From Desmodus rotundus (Eukaryota > Chordata > Mammalia > Chiroptera > Phyllostomidae): 64,000 bases of DNA. Below are positions 46,755-59,200 of the stretch, one piece after another. Where the stretch lies: contig NC_071388.1 in the NCBI RefSeq assembly GCF_022682495.2, positions 174,683,622 through 174,747,621 on the forward strand, in the 5' to 3' direction. A model generated the notes under the pieces. The model had not been told where the DNA came from. It worked only from the letters and a program-made list of their open reading frames with translations, and ran no database searches. Position numbers and translations under genes: made by a program. Within the stretch, counting starts at the first letter, position 1; each line of letters opens with the position of its first letter.

Positions 46755-46930
46755 AGATACAGCAATAATCTGTTGAGAGTCAGGAGAACTGAACTCTAAT
46801 TCTCCCTTTACTAATAGTTACTACTTACTTTGGGTGACTCTGGGTTTACTTTCCCAAATCTTATTTTTACAGCCATTCTAGTGGAATAGTTTAGAGCTCA
46901 TTAGAGGAAAGTTGGCAAATGATAGTCTCA
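46755..46930 (-). mobile_element. MIR-like SINE
   Basis: gagagtcaggagaactgaac, tctaattctccctttactaa, and tttgggtgactctgggttta follow the reverse MIR order ('gtcaggaggacctgagttcaaat...'). Confidence 0.55.
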
Positions 46931-49734
46931 GGGAATGTATCTTTCTAGACATTATGACACCACTGGACTGGAATGTTTTGACCTGTGACTTTAGGTTTGT
47001 AAGAAACATTTAGCAAACAGCCTATATTCCCTTGAGAACTCCCACTTTACTAGATTCAATTTTCAAAAGAATTAGGTGAGAGTTCTGTGATAATGATGCT
47101 GACATCTAATTGTATTAAATGAGACAGGAGGGTTGGAGGAGAGTAGAATGAAGCCCGTTGCTTAAGCCACTTGCCCTGTGGGTCTACGGCATCAGTGAAT
47201 GAATGTGGCCCAGCTGTGGGGGTTACCCTTGCCATCAGAGTGCCCTTCAGCACACCTTGGTAGAGCCAGACGGCTGCATTGTTAACAAGCGCTCTGGATA
47301 ACATCAGTAACACAGAGGCCTCACTTTGGGAAATATGGCCAAGTTCAGCAGAAACACTATAAGATTCTCTCGTCCCGACTCCTTGGTTCTACCAGCTCAC
47401 TAGTGTGAAGAGTTTTAGTTTTTGTCTTGCTATCTTTCAACTCCTGGGGTTATTGACACTGACTTTCTGGCTATATGATTTCTTGTTTTGTTTTGTTTTT
47501 TGTCCCTGAGGCAATGAGAATTCACTTTTTTTCCAATGGCTTTTTTACTCACTGTGGAGCTCATGGCCTCTGGCCCTGCTCCTGACCACATCTCTGTCTT
47601 GCGTTTCACCCCCCACCTGAATCCCTGAGTTTCACTTTACCCTTGGCCAGACACCCTGGTCAGTTCAATACTCATCTCTCATTCAATTTAACCAGCTCCA
47701 CTTTAGAGTTCTTTGCCCACTCCATCATCCCTGAAGCCTACACAGCCATGGAACGCCAATCACCCTCCAGGTGAACTTGGGTAAAACAGGTCAGTTGTGC
47801 TAACCACAGGCTTTTTAAAGAAGCCTAGTGTTTGAGACTGTGGAAGAACTAAAAGAGGAAGCAATGCACGGAGATCACAGTGTCTCATGTGTACACCTCT
47901 GCTGAGAACATAATGAAGGTTAAATCGTGCCTGACCCACAGCAAAGGCAGTAGGGCTGCAGGTCTTGAGCGAAGTTGTTTGATAACATCATTGTAAAAGC
48001 AACCAACTCCATAGAGTTGATGCCAGTGAAAGGATGCTATTTCGGGCTCATTTTCCAAACATTTTAAATAGAAGCTGTTTCTTAACAAAACGCTCCTTTA
48101 TTTCCCCCTCATTTGACTAGCATTTAGAACACGTTTCCTCAGCTACCACTGAGCTTCATAGGACTTACTATCAAAATGCTCAGAAACCCAGGCTGAGGGT
48201 TGTCCACACTCATGCTGACCTTTTCCTCTTCCTCGAGTTTCTTTGCTTGTTCGACCTTGTGCCCGACTCACCTTTTCACTCATTGCAAGCCTGTAGGTCA
48301 GGGCTATGGCATGGCTCGGTAATATGACTGGGTTCATAAGAATTAGGAGGTATTTTTGCATTTATTCAGTCAAGAACTGACCGGCTTAAACTCTGGGTTT
48401 ACTTCCATCTACAAAATTTTCAAGGTGTGGACAGGTAGATGCCCTTCATCAGACTCACCTGCGGGTGATTGTTAAATATTTAAATTCTCAGGCCCACTGT
48501 TGATTAAGTGGATCTGCATTTCAGGGTTTAGAGCTCTGGGCTTTTTATCAAAACAACTCCTTCAGATAATTCTCATGCGCAAAACGCATTGAGATCCATT
48601 GTGCTAGCTGCTGAATTTCCTCATTTTTATAACTTAAAATCCCTATGAGACAACATGAAGCAAAGGACAGTACCATTTATACACATTCTTTTAGCACAAT
48701 TCCACGAGAGAGCACATGGTACACTTTTAAGCCAATGTGCAATGTTCCCATTTGTGTACCCCCCGATTTATCTTAAACAAAAGCCACTCAGTGCTGGCAG
48801 AGGTATGTTTAAGGCTTCCTCACTGCTGCAACCGCACTGTCCTCATTGGTCAAGAACGTGATTAGGGTGTGAGACCTTTCTTTCCTGTGAGGCAGTCAGT
48901 CACTTGCTGGGTAAACAGACATTACTGAAAGTAAAATGATGGACATGTAATTAAAAAGGAAAGTTATATCTTCTCTTTTTATAATATTAGAAACCCGCTC
49001 CAGGTAGCCTTTCTACTTATGGTGCCCTGGCCAATGTGTGATGATAGTGCCAATTGCTGAATCAAAGTGAGACAACTGCATAATCCATTTTAAAGCTTAA
49101 CACAAGCTGAAATCCATAGGCAATCATAATAAAAGGTCAAATTTGAACTTTTATAATTGTGTACAAATATAGCTTAATGGGGCTATAAAGTGGCTTGTGC
49201 ACATTAGATGTGAATTATAGACCATATGGGTAAGTTATCTGAACTTTAAATGGTAGTTTTAGACCATGTTGAGATGAGCCCTGAGTACTTGGTAGGGAGC
49301 TATGACCCCAAAGGGTAGGATAAATCAGAGGAGAAAGACTGGAGTCAGGGAGAACTTTTGGGCAGATGTAATGGTCTGCTGGGCTGTTGGCCTTGCTATT
49401 GTCTTCTGAAATCTGTATCTCTGTGTGTATTTTATCATATAATATTACTAATCCCCAGCCTAGTGGTCCAGGGGAGGATAGCTGATCCAAGTTGAATGAG
49501 TTAGACTATCTCTCAAGAACATGGAATTTGGGGTTGGGAGACCTGAGAAGGGAAGTTGGTGGACAAGAGCTGGATTCTGTTGGAGCTAGGGAAAGAGATT
49601 CAACAAACTTCTGCTGCTGATTATGTAGGCTCCTGACTTTCCTGGCCTTTATGTTAAACCATTCTTGAATTTATGAAATTCAAAGTATTTGACCTCTTGC
49701 AATTGCAGGGTCTGTTTAAGAAGTCTATATGGCT
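46931..49734. other. Mostly unassigned non-coding stretch
   Basis: Holds the MER5-like element at 48430-48612. Otherwise no recognisable repeat or exon. Confidence 0.5.
48430..48612. mobile_element. MER5-like hAT-Charlie element
   Basis: Contains catcagactcacctgcgggt, attctcaggcccactgttga, gtggatctgcatttcagggt and aacgcattgagatccattgt, in the order of MER5A/B ('agaatcacctggagggcttgtt...ggtctgggg...ttgagaaccactg'). Diverged. Confidence 0.55.
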
Positions 49735-49850
49735 GTGAACTAAGCACAAATACCTGGGCCAGGGTCTAGAGAAGCTGAAGGAGAAGATCCAGAGGAAGGT
49801 GGAGCAGATGCAGGCCTGGCCGCTGCCCCATACATGTGGGTGGGTGAGCT
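49735..49850 (+). other. GC-rich open segment of unknown origin with a donor-like end
   Basis: From about 49742 a 30-codon open stretch reads KYLGQGLEKLKEKIQRKVEQ and on to an in-frame stop; it is Lys/Glu/Gln-rich like a coiled coil and GC-rich against AT-rich flanks. The bases gtgagc at about 49844 would be a fair splice donor. There is no polypyrimidine tract at its left. It may be a relic retrocopy piece or chance; no protein recognised. Confidence 0.2.
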
Positions 49851-50419
49851 AGCAAATCAGCAATGATGAGTACATGCTATAAAATGATGCTCATTCCTTT
49901 TCTTACCCAACTTTCCTGTGAGATTTGCAGAATCCAGAACCAATTAAGACAACTCATTCTTAAGGTTCTGTTTGGTTGGGACCACTCTCAAATATTCAAA
50001 GTATTCAAATAGAAGATTTTTTTTAATAATCTAATATTGGAAGTGACATTTCAGTACTTTTGCCATAGTCTTTTCACTAGAAGTTAATAAATCTAGTGAA
50101 TATTCAAGGGGAAGGCATTATACAAGGGCATAAATAACAGGAGGTGGGATCATGAGGGGCATTTGAGACTTCCCACCACAACTTGAGATTAATTATTCTT
50201 TTTTCTTAATGCTAACTTGAACTGTTTCATTATGTAAAACCAAGTGAGTTATCCTTAATATAATGGGATTGCAATAGTTTAAACAAGAGTTTGGGGTTTT
50301 GTGGTGATAAGGGCAAGAGACAGACTAATACAAATAAATAATATTTTATGCAACAATAAAATATTAGAAAGTTAGTATTGATAATCTTGGCAGTATTGAG
50401 CCCTTGTTCAGAGCTGGGA

Positions 50420-50565
50420 AAATGAGTTTGCATTTTGGTCACTGCATTTACTACATACATGAACCGGAATAAGATCTAAACCAACTTAAGTCATAGTTTC
50501 CTCACCTACCAAAGGGTACCTACCTCATGATGTTGTTGAGAGAATGCTATGCATGTTATCAGTCA
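50420..50565 (-). mobile_element. MIR-family SINE fragment
   Basis: gtcatagtttcctcacctac, aaagggtacctacctcatga and tgttgttgagagaatgctat follow reverse MIR. Confidence 0.65.
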
Positions 50566-50965
50566 GGGCCCAGTAGGGAATAGGTGACCCACTTGAGTCA
50601 GGTGATTGAGAAGAGTGTAACAAGGGGAATGTTCACAGAGGTGTGGGCAGGGTTGAATCAAAGAACACGGATGGTGGAACAGAACAGTTACCACCCCTGG
50701 GCCTGGAGGGACAGGGAGAGGAATCTGTAGCTCTGGGAGGTGGCTGCTGGCTATGGTTTTTTATACAGGGACACAGCCAGCCTTCTGTGACAGGACACAG
50801 AGGGGATAGTACCTTGCCCATGTTTTCTCCCTCCCACCCATTTGCTTGTGTATGTCAGTTGAACCCAGCTAGAAGTCAAAGAACAAGGGAGCCTAAAGAT
50901 ATAGCTCAAAGTAGTCAGCCACCCATGGCACATGGAAAGGCACAGAACAAGAGGGTGACACATAC
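50566..50965. mobile_element. Old LTR-like dispersed repeat
   Basis: tcagtcagggcccagtaggg, tgattgagaagagtgtaaca, gttcacagaggtgtgggcag, gttaccacccctgggcctgg, ttgaacccagctagaagtca and acaagggagcctaaagatat follow the order of a common mammalian repeat that I recall as LTR-like. Orientation and family uncertain. The 108-codon + frame at 50643-50969 lies inside it and is not a gene. Confidence 0.5.
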
Positions 50966-52601
50966 ATAGTGGCTAAATATTCAGCATAGCATGTAAAGCA
51001 CTTTCCACCAGTTATCTCAAAGAGTAAGTATCTAGTTGATGTTTATTATTATAATTATTATTATCTTCTAATAGGGTATATGAATGGAGATAACGCCCAG
51101 TGAGAATGTATGTATGTGGGGGAGGGTAGAGAGACTTCAAAGAAACTTCATTTTTCTACCCATGAAGATGAGGTCTGGCTATTCTACCTTCAGAAAATTT
51201 AGGCAGAGTGGAGTTTATTGAATTGCTTAGCATCATTTACCTAGGTCAAGGTAGGAGAAAAATCTCATTCATTACAATATTCTAACTGCAGGCCATTAAG
51301 AGTTCTCTTCATTTTCGAATCATTTTGGAATGACAGACAACTTCCCACATGACGTGTTCTAACAAGTCCTGAGATATGCCTTCTACTCTACCTTTGAGAC
51401 TCAGTCTTGCTAGGCATGACATGTTGTTCCAGCAAAGCTCTTCTCTCCAACTTTCCTCCCACCCAGCTGCCTGCTTCTCTCAGTTCAAATAGCTGTGAAA
51501 GGTGCCACTCCCACGTAATTCAGCGCAGAGTATTCTGGAGTTTCCCAAGCAGCAGGTTAGCAACCAGCAACAGATGGAGAAGCTGTGTAATACTGAGTGG
51601 CTGTAAGGAGAGGTAGGCAATGAGGCAAGGAGCCAAGTGGGCAGTCTGGGAGATGGAGGGCCGAAAAGCACAGAGAGCTCTTGTTGCCAAAATAAAAAGA
51701 TTCCCACAAAGTTGCAGATTTCACAGTCACACGTTCCCCTCCTCCCCTCTTTCCCCACAGCCCATCTCTGAATTCAGCAAACCTCATTTACCCATTTTTC
51801 TTGGGTAGTAATGTGCCATCTTTGTCCCCAAGTCTGACATTTCCTCTAAGGCTGAACTTCAACAACTCTGTTGTGCCTTTAAGGAAGAAATCAACACGAT
51901 GCAGATGGTATTTCAAACATATTTGTTTCTGTGTCATCTGCTCTGAATATAAATATCAATTCAGTAACGTCACTGTTGTAAGTGATAAGTTGAAACATCA
52001 TCAGTTGTTTTTTTAGTTAAATGACAGTAACAAAATGAAAATCACCATTAAAAAGGCTATATTTGCATATTTTTATGCTGTCAAAGAACATGGCACTAAT
52101 GTAGCATAAGGAGAATTCTTAAACAGAAACATTACAGTTTTCAAAATCTAAGGAAGATCAAAAAATAAATGCTGAAATTTCATTTATAAAAAGATACAGG
52201 GAACAGTTGCTTCACTGGCAGAATAATAATAGCGCTTTCCAGTGACATTTTTAATAGCACATTAATTCAAAATTGTCATTTCGAGAAGAAATGATTCCAT
52301 CTACATAAACACTAAATGCATTCTAAGTGCTTGGTATTATCATAATGACTAGAAATTAAATTAATAATGCTAAGTAGTTAAAATCTGATGTAACTTTCTT
52401 GAATCTTTTGTATCTACATGAATTATTTTTCATTCCTATTGCCCTCTCATCCTGAACTTCATTTGTTGTTTTAATTTTTCAAAGACTTGAACAATTTTTA
52501 AAATTTTTAGAGTGTTTCACTTTTGCAAGTTACCTTCAAAAAGCATCTGTAGTAATTTTGGATTGACCAAGCAGGTGAACAGCTGTAGGGCCTGATTGGT
52601 G

Positions 52602-52602
<1 letters not shown>

Positions 52603-52640
<38 letters not shown>
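52603..52640 (+). repeat. (CA)19 microsatellite
   Basis: 38 bases of uninterrupted CA. It makes an artefactual Cys-Val run in a minus-strand frame. Confidence 0.97.
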
Positions 52641-52644
<4 letters not shown>

Positions 52645-52940
52645 CATGTTGCCAGTAATTGGCTTGCTGCTCTGCGGTGTTTTACTGTATTTTACCACCA
52701 AGGTGGCTGAACTAAATGTTACTATTTCAATTCTGAATGAATTGAGAGGAAAGGACATCCTTTCAATCTACGTAAGTTATAACATCTGAGCAACATTTCA
52801 TAAAATTAAAACCTCCGTAACTCAGGGGAAAAGGTTTCTAATATCCTCTGGATGAAGTCTTCAACAGTACTATAAGTTTTGGTAAAAGGATTCCTTCCAG
52901 AGAGTTCTCTGTCTCTTTTCTTCTCTTTCAAGTATTCATT

Positions 52941-52977
52941 GGGCAGCAAATCTTTTTTTGGGGGGGGCAGCAAATCT
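52941..52977 (+). repeat. Short direct repeat around a T/G run
   Basis: gggcagcaaatct occurs at 52941-52953 and 52965-52977, separated by a T-run then G-run. Not part of a recognised element. Confidence 0.8.
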
Positions 52978-55467
52978 AATCTTGCTGATTGTAGCGCCTT
53001 TAACAGCACCTAGTGCAACAGGCAGTCTTGGTTTCGATAAGCACGTACTATGGAGGGCTTCATTGACTCATAGTCATACTTAGAAGAATTTGATTGTCTG
53101 ATGTATATGCATATACTAGGGTAACTCACAGGGCGTGGGCATTTTCCCCCGGAAATGTAAACATGATCCAGACCCTTAAGCGTTACACCTCGCTCTACCA
53201 CTTCATCACTGGGCAGGCTTCAGATACAAGTTCCCAGATTTCTTTGTTTCTTAGACTATATCACACCTTGTAAAGTGAGCAGGACATGCAACTGATTCTG
53301 AAATACAGCATGAAATACGGCAGCTTGTGCTTCACCCAGGATTCGCCTTCACTGCCAAAACACCCTGCTGCCAAAATGTCAGTGTGGTGTAGTCCTTGGC
53401 CACGACGGCTGCAGCCATCACGGTGCCCAGATGAGACTTTTCAAAATCTGTGCAAAACAGCCACCTCCCCAAAGCTGATATCTGTGCTCTCAGTCTTGGG
53501 TCCTCATCGCCCCCTCCCCCAGGGCAGCCCCAAACCCAAATCTCAAGAGTGAAAACAACAAGCATATGCTAAGCCACACATTTTCACAATCAATTAGATA
53601 TTTATTCTCAGAGTTTCATTGTTATTTGATGGAAAACTACAGAGATATTAGGGATTTTTTCCCAAAAAGAATCAGTGTGCATTATTCATTGATAGTTTGC
53701 CTTCATAGATCTCCTTGCAATTTGTTTTTAGAGGAAGTCTCTACTCAGAGACTAAAAGTATATTGCTAACATTTTGCTTTGCTTCCCATGTATACAATGT
53801 GAAGGTCCTTGCAATTGGTTAATCCCTTTATAGTTATCCAAGGCTGTCCTTGCACAGAATTTGTAACTCCTAATATAGTTCTGTCCCCATAGCCTCTTCT
53901 TGGAATAGTTCATTGGGCCCAGGGCAGATTTGAATGGACCCAATTCAGATAACAATACAACACAATTAAAATTTCACTGGACCTCCAGTTTACTTTTCTT
54001 ATAGCAAAAAAGGGAAAATTAATCAAATTCAAATAATAAATGTGCAAACACATGATAGTAACATTTGCAATTAAGAACGGTTTCATCTACTATACTATCT
54101 TACAGGTTTTTCTCCCTAACACACTTTGGGTCCTACAGATTCAGTGTTGTGCCTCTACCTACTAATCATTTTTACTAACCATTAACCACACAGGTCCTTT
54201 TTATTTGAAATTTTAAAAGAGTCAGGGGCTGTAATGTAATAGATCCTTAGAATTAGGCCATTTGAAGTGTTTTTTCCTCAATTATTCCGAATGACAAAGT
54301 TTGACAGGTGAAGTCCAACTGTCCTCACCAGAGAGGGCTCTCTGTTTGCCTTAGCCGGCGGCAATTTATTCTGCGTGCGTCTCTTTCATTTATGGCTGAC
54401 CTCATGGAAAGCAAGGTTCATTTTACAGTTTCTACCTCAGTAGCTTTGGAAGTACTATTCTTCAGTAGCCGACGTTTCTCTTTTTTGCTTGCATCCCAGC
54501 ACATGAATGGCTAGTGGTAGAATCAGAGCCAGTGTCTTGAACAAATGAAATCAGACTAGGTGCCCCTCGGTCCTTTATTCTGGCCTAGATTGCCGTTTGA
54601 GTTTTATCTTGCTTATCAGTTCACCTTTTGGCCATTCTGACCTCTGCCATGCAGAGCCCCTTTAAAAGTTTCCCATTTTTGAGAAAAGGGTAGAAACCAG
54701 TAATATTAATAAGAAATGAAAGAAAGGCAGGTTTCCACCCTGACTTTTCAAAGGGTGTGTGCATGCCATCTGAAGATTTCCATAATGACTTAGCCTTCAC
54801 TCATTTTTCTCCTTGGCAGTTAAGGGACCCACCGTGTGTTGTCCCCCTTTTGCTGCTTTGTACCAGGTATTAAAAGGACAGAATGAGAGACAGACAAGGG
54901 GAAGGAACAGCTTTTACAAATGAATCTTAGAGTTCCAGTGCCTTTCAGAAGCAACAAATCATTTTTAATCTGATGACTCCTAATTAAAATGATTGAGAGA
55001 TAAAATGCACCCAATAAGTGTCCAGCGCAGATGAGCTAAAAAGCCTGGTGGGTTGCAAAAGGCATTTAGTGCTCCTAAACCTTTCTGAAAGTGGATGCCC
55101 TTGAAAGCTCTCATAGCAATGAGTTAAAGATCTCAGCTGGGGGGTGGCTGACATGTGGTAATGACTATAATTTATAGCACACCAGCTCCGTAATACCCTT
55201 TGGCCCACCAGGGTGCTGCCTGGAAGCTAGTGTGGCTTATGGAGGGTGGGAAGAAAGGAAGGGGAAAGGAAAAAAAGACTTCAAGGCCCTTTTAGCAGCC
55301 TCTGCACTGTCAGCTTAGATTTCTGGGGCCTCTTTCAGAGACTAGTAACTTTCAAACCACATCTTATTCAACTTCTGCTGATTTATGTCACAATGGCACT
55401 GTTATGTGTCTAACTTGCATAGCCAGTTACTCCGGAAAGGTAGGCAGAAGCTCAGAAATGACTTTAA

Positions 55468-55690
55468 TTTCTTTCATTCATTCATTCATTTATTCATTCA
55501 TTCAGCAAGTATTAATGAAGCACCTATACTGTTCTAAGAACTATTCTAAGCACAGGGTCACATAAAGAAGACAGGCTTATTAATCTCATGAAATCTAACT
55601 TTCTTTACGATAGAAGGTCCACAGGTGAAAAAGAGACAGGAAAACAAGTAAATACAAACATGATCAAGATAAAATCTGATATGGTATCAT
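55468..55690 (+). repeat. (ATTC)n and adjoining old dispersed repeat
   Basis: ATTC units at about 55474-55503 lead into cagcaagtattaatgaagca, cctatactgttctaagaact and attctaagcacagggtcaca, then caagtaaatacaaacatgat, the order of the 'attcattcaacaaatatttattgagcacct' repeat. Related to 14445-14602. Confidence 0.6.
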
Positions 55691-56049
55691 TTATATTGAA
55701 TGACAATCTAACATTATCTTGTTTACCACTTTCCCCTGACACCTGTATTTTAGGTAGAAAGAGCTGTGTGGATTCCTGAGTTTATTAACATTGGGAGAAT
55801 GAGGAGGAGGGGAGAAAGGAGAAAAAGGTAAGAACTCAAAGACAGCATTTTTATAATATGTCAGAACAGGTCTTCTGACGTGGTTCATAAGTTGTCTCTC
55901 TGAGGATAAGTTCCACAGCAAAATTTCAAAATAATTGGAGCAATGGCAGCATTATTGAAACAAGTATTTGGTTGGCCAACAAGTAAGCTTGCAAGATTGT
56001 GTGATTTCTGACGTATTAGTATAAACCAAAAGTAATGGAAACAGCATGA

Positions 56050-56275
56050 AACAGTGGGGAAGAATGGATCTGGGTTTGATCTGGGTTCAAACTTTGTGGT
56101 TTATCCTGGCTCTGTGATCTTGACCAAGTTATTTATAACTTTACAAGTTACTTTAGAGTTACTTCATAAAAAATCCCCAACAACTTACAACAACATGTCT
56201 CAGAGGCTCATTGTAAGAAATAAGTAAGATACTATTCATAAAGTGCCCAAAACCATACCTCCCTTATAAAAGATG
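56050..56275 (-). mobile_element. MIR-family SINE
   Basis: Reverse MIR: gggttcaaactttgtggttt, cctggctctgtgatcttgac, caagttatttataactttac, cagaggctcattgtaagaaa and ataagtaagatactattcat. A short extra stretch sits in the middle. Confidence 0.7.
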
Positions 56276-59200
56276 AGTTGGAAGTCAATGTGTCGATTGT
56301 GTTTTTATCCTTAGTCATAAATTGTAATTCATGTATTTTATACCATACAGTATCACAATAAATCAACAAACCAGAATATCAAGTTTTGAAATCCTCAGAC
56401 ATAGCTAGAAAAGAAAGGTCAGTCCTTTAAGGACAGTTTTATTCTATTACCTTCAGGTAAAAAATAATGTTTTGTTTTAATATAAAAAGTTTTGATTTTG
56501 TGTATTCAGGATCAAATCTGGCATAGTGTTCCTTTGAGTATGGTCACTCAACCAGTTATAGCTTTCGAGGGATTTGATACTGTGAAACAACTTAATGAAA
56601 GATCAAAGGAGGGAAAATTCAAGGTTTATTCATAGCGTCGGGCACAGTGTGAAGCAGCTGGTGCCAGGGAGATGGGGACTTGAGGACTGAGATACCTTAA
56701 TTTCAAAGAAGGAAAAAGAAATCTTCAACTTAATCTCTCTAATGTCTCAGGTCCTGACAGAAAAGTTTTCCGTGATGAAAAGAAAGAAGCAAAATGCAGA
56801 TGGTTGGACCAATCTTTCCCCCAACTATCAGGGGACTGCGTATTATCTCCAGCCTTTCCAAAAACATCTCAGGAAGTCTCCCCCACTGAGGACTGCAGGG
56901 ACTCGAAGAAGGTGTGTTCACTCTATGTTTTCCTGATGAATAAACAGGAAGGCCTTAGGAAGTAAAATTATTTTGTATAGCATACCATGTGCTTCCAAAT
57001 AGTAAATGCAATTTGGGGGTAATGAGTTTTCATAGAAGTTCGTGGTATAATATAGGTATCTAGTTTATTAGGCATCTCGTTTAAGGGTGTTGCTAAAGAA
57101 ATTAACTCAGGCCCTGGGTTAGAAATGCGTTTCTCTATTTTTATATTTTCTGAAAATAAGATCTAATTTGCCTAATTTTCTTTCTTTGCAAATTCATTGT
57201 GCTCTGCATATAAGATCTTGCCCTTCCATGGATTTTCCTAGGCACTCATAAGTTGTCTAGATTTTCCGCCTTCCAAGCCTTTTCTTATGGCCTCTGTCTC
57301 TTCCATGTACTCGGTGAAAAGGGGGTTGACAATATGGCAAAAGGAAATTTCCATCTTTTGTGGTAGCCAGTGAGGTGAGCATTCCGTTCCCTTCAGGTAA
57401 TTTTGTGCAGTTTTTCAGAGAATCATTTTCATGCCCCCACTGAACTGATAATGATGGAACTTCAATCCCTGTTGCCTTCAACCGTTTACTTACTGTGCCA
57501 GTTCAGTGACTTTTCTTCAACTCCAGTTTTCTGGCACCAGGTGTGGCAGAAGCTGGGGGGGGGGAAACAAAATAAAAACCAACCAAACAAAAAACACTCT
57601 TGGTGTGGGTTGCAATGAACTTCACTTTTAATTCCCTATTAATGTGCAATCTGAAGTCTTATTCAGGGAAAAATTGTGTTCATGTTTGTGGCAAAAAGGA
57701 ATGTAGAAAAGTGACAGAGAGATGTACGGTGAGAGAAGAGGCAGCCTTTAATCATTTTGTTGTCAAAGTAACTTTGGATCGCCCTTTGAAGAAAGCATTT
57801 TCCTTGGTGCTTCTGGAAAATGAGAGACCCCTCCCCCTGCCCTTTGCAGATTCCTTACCCAGATGGTTACACTCTGTATGGGGTGCAATGCTTCTGAGCC
57901 CGAGATCCTTGCTACAGAGCACTCTGCTTTATACATTCACATTTCGGAGAAACTGGATGGGTCCCTTTGCTCTAACGAGAGAAAGGCTCTGGTGACTCAG
58001 TTTATAGGTAATCCTGATAGAGGGGAAGAAAACCGTGCAATTGGGCCGTTTGCATTTCATAGAGTGGCTAAGCGTTAAAGCATATACTGTTTACAAAGGA
58101 AAAACCCTTTCTTCTCAATTCCTTTGTGACTGAAATTAAGCAGGAGAGTTAATTTTATGTAAGTCATGCATTACTCTAATTGGGCACAAGTGAACATTCA
58201 TGTACATCTTACTTAAAAGAGAAATACAATGTTATTATGTGGATGCTGGTGCAGTGAAGTCTCAAACCTCTGAGGGGACGTCGGCAACGTCACTGGCCGT
58301 CCACAGGACTTGGGTCTGTGAGCTTGATTACAATCCTGCCTGGCTCCTGCTGTCTGTGAGGAAGTGAGCCACAGGCCTTTGGAAAGGCTGAGAGGTGGAA
58401 CACTGGGACTTCCATTCCCATTTCTTTCTTAACTTCCACTTATAGAACAGTCATTTTTCTCTTTCTACTCATCTTTTCAAACCTAAACAATGCTTTCCAA
58501 TGGTTGGTTCTGCTTGGCAGTTCTGACCCATCTTTCCCCAGGCAGACCACAGATGGATTTGTCTTCTCTATAAGCAGGGGCTAGTGTGCTTCCTTTTTCG
58601 GTGTGCCTTTTCTAATGCTGCTCAGGGCTGCTTTAAGACCTCAGGGTTTTGTTTTCCGAGCGTAGCCAGATGAGATGCCATCCAGTAGCCTGCCTTGATG
58701 ACTGCCGCGGCTCTGCTGCCACAGCCTGGGAGGGAGGGCAAGCCTCTAGGTGGAGAGGATGAGCTGTTCCTTCATTGCCTCTCTAGAAAGCAGATCCAGT
58801 GCTTTGGGACAAGGCTGTCCTGAAGAATATAAAGAATCTAATCTGCATATCTAGAGGTCAAGAATTGGGAGGAAGAAAATATGCACATGACAAAACCTTT
58901 ATTTTAAACACATGCTCCTTCTCACCCGGAGGCCTGGAAAATCACGCTTGGAGTTGTGCCTTGGCCTCATTCTGCCCGGCTTGCCAAGCCAGCTCCTTGC
59001 CTACCAACCCTGTGCACCCTGCAGACTGGCCTTCTGAGACTTCAGGGCAAGGAGCCTTTCCAGGCCTCTCTCTTCTGTTTTCTCGCTGCCATTCTGTATT
59101 CCTGCAACCCTGCTTACGTGTTTCTTCTTGAAAGGCTCTTTGAATGAACCATTTATTAAATTCCTCTTCCCATAACTGCTCCCCTCCTCCCAATCTGTGT

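Larger units (their letters stand above)
50966..55467. other. Repeat-poor non-coding stretch
   Basis: Holds the (CA)19 array and a short direct repeat. 53280-53560 is GC-richer with several CpGs but shows no splice-flanked frame that I can recognise. Confidence 0.5.

Noticed and set aside
50643..50969. 108-codon + frame
   Set aside because: Lies inside an old LTR-like repeat.
57600..57995. 131-codon + open frame
   Set aside because: No recognisable domain, no splice context and average composition; expected by chance at this window size.
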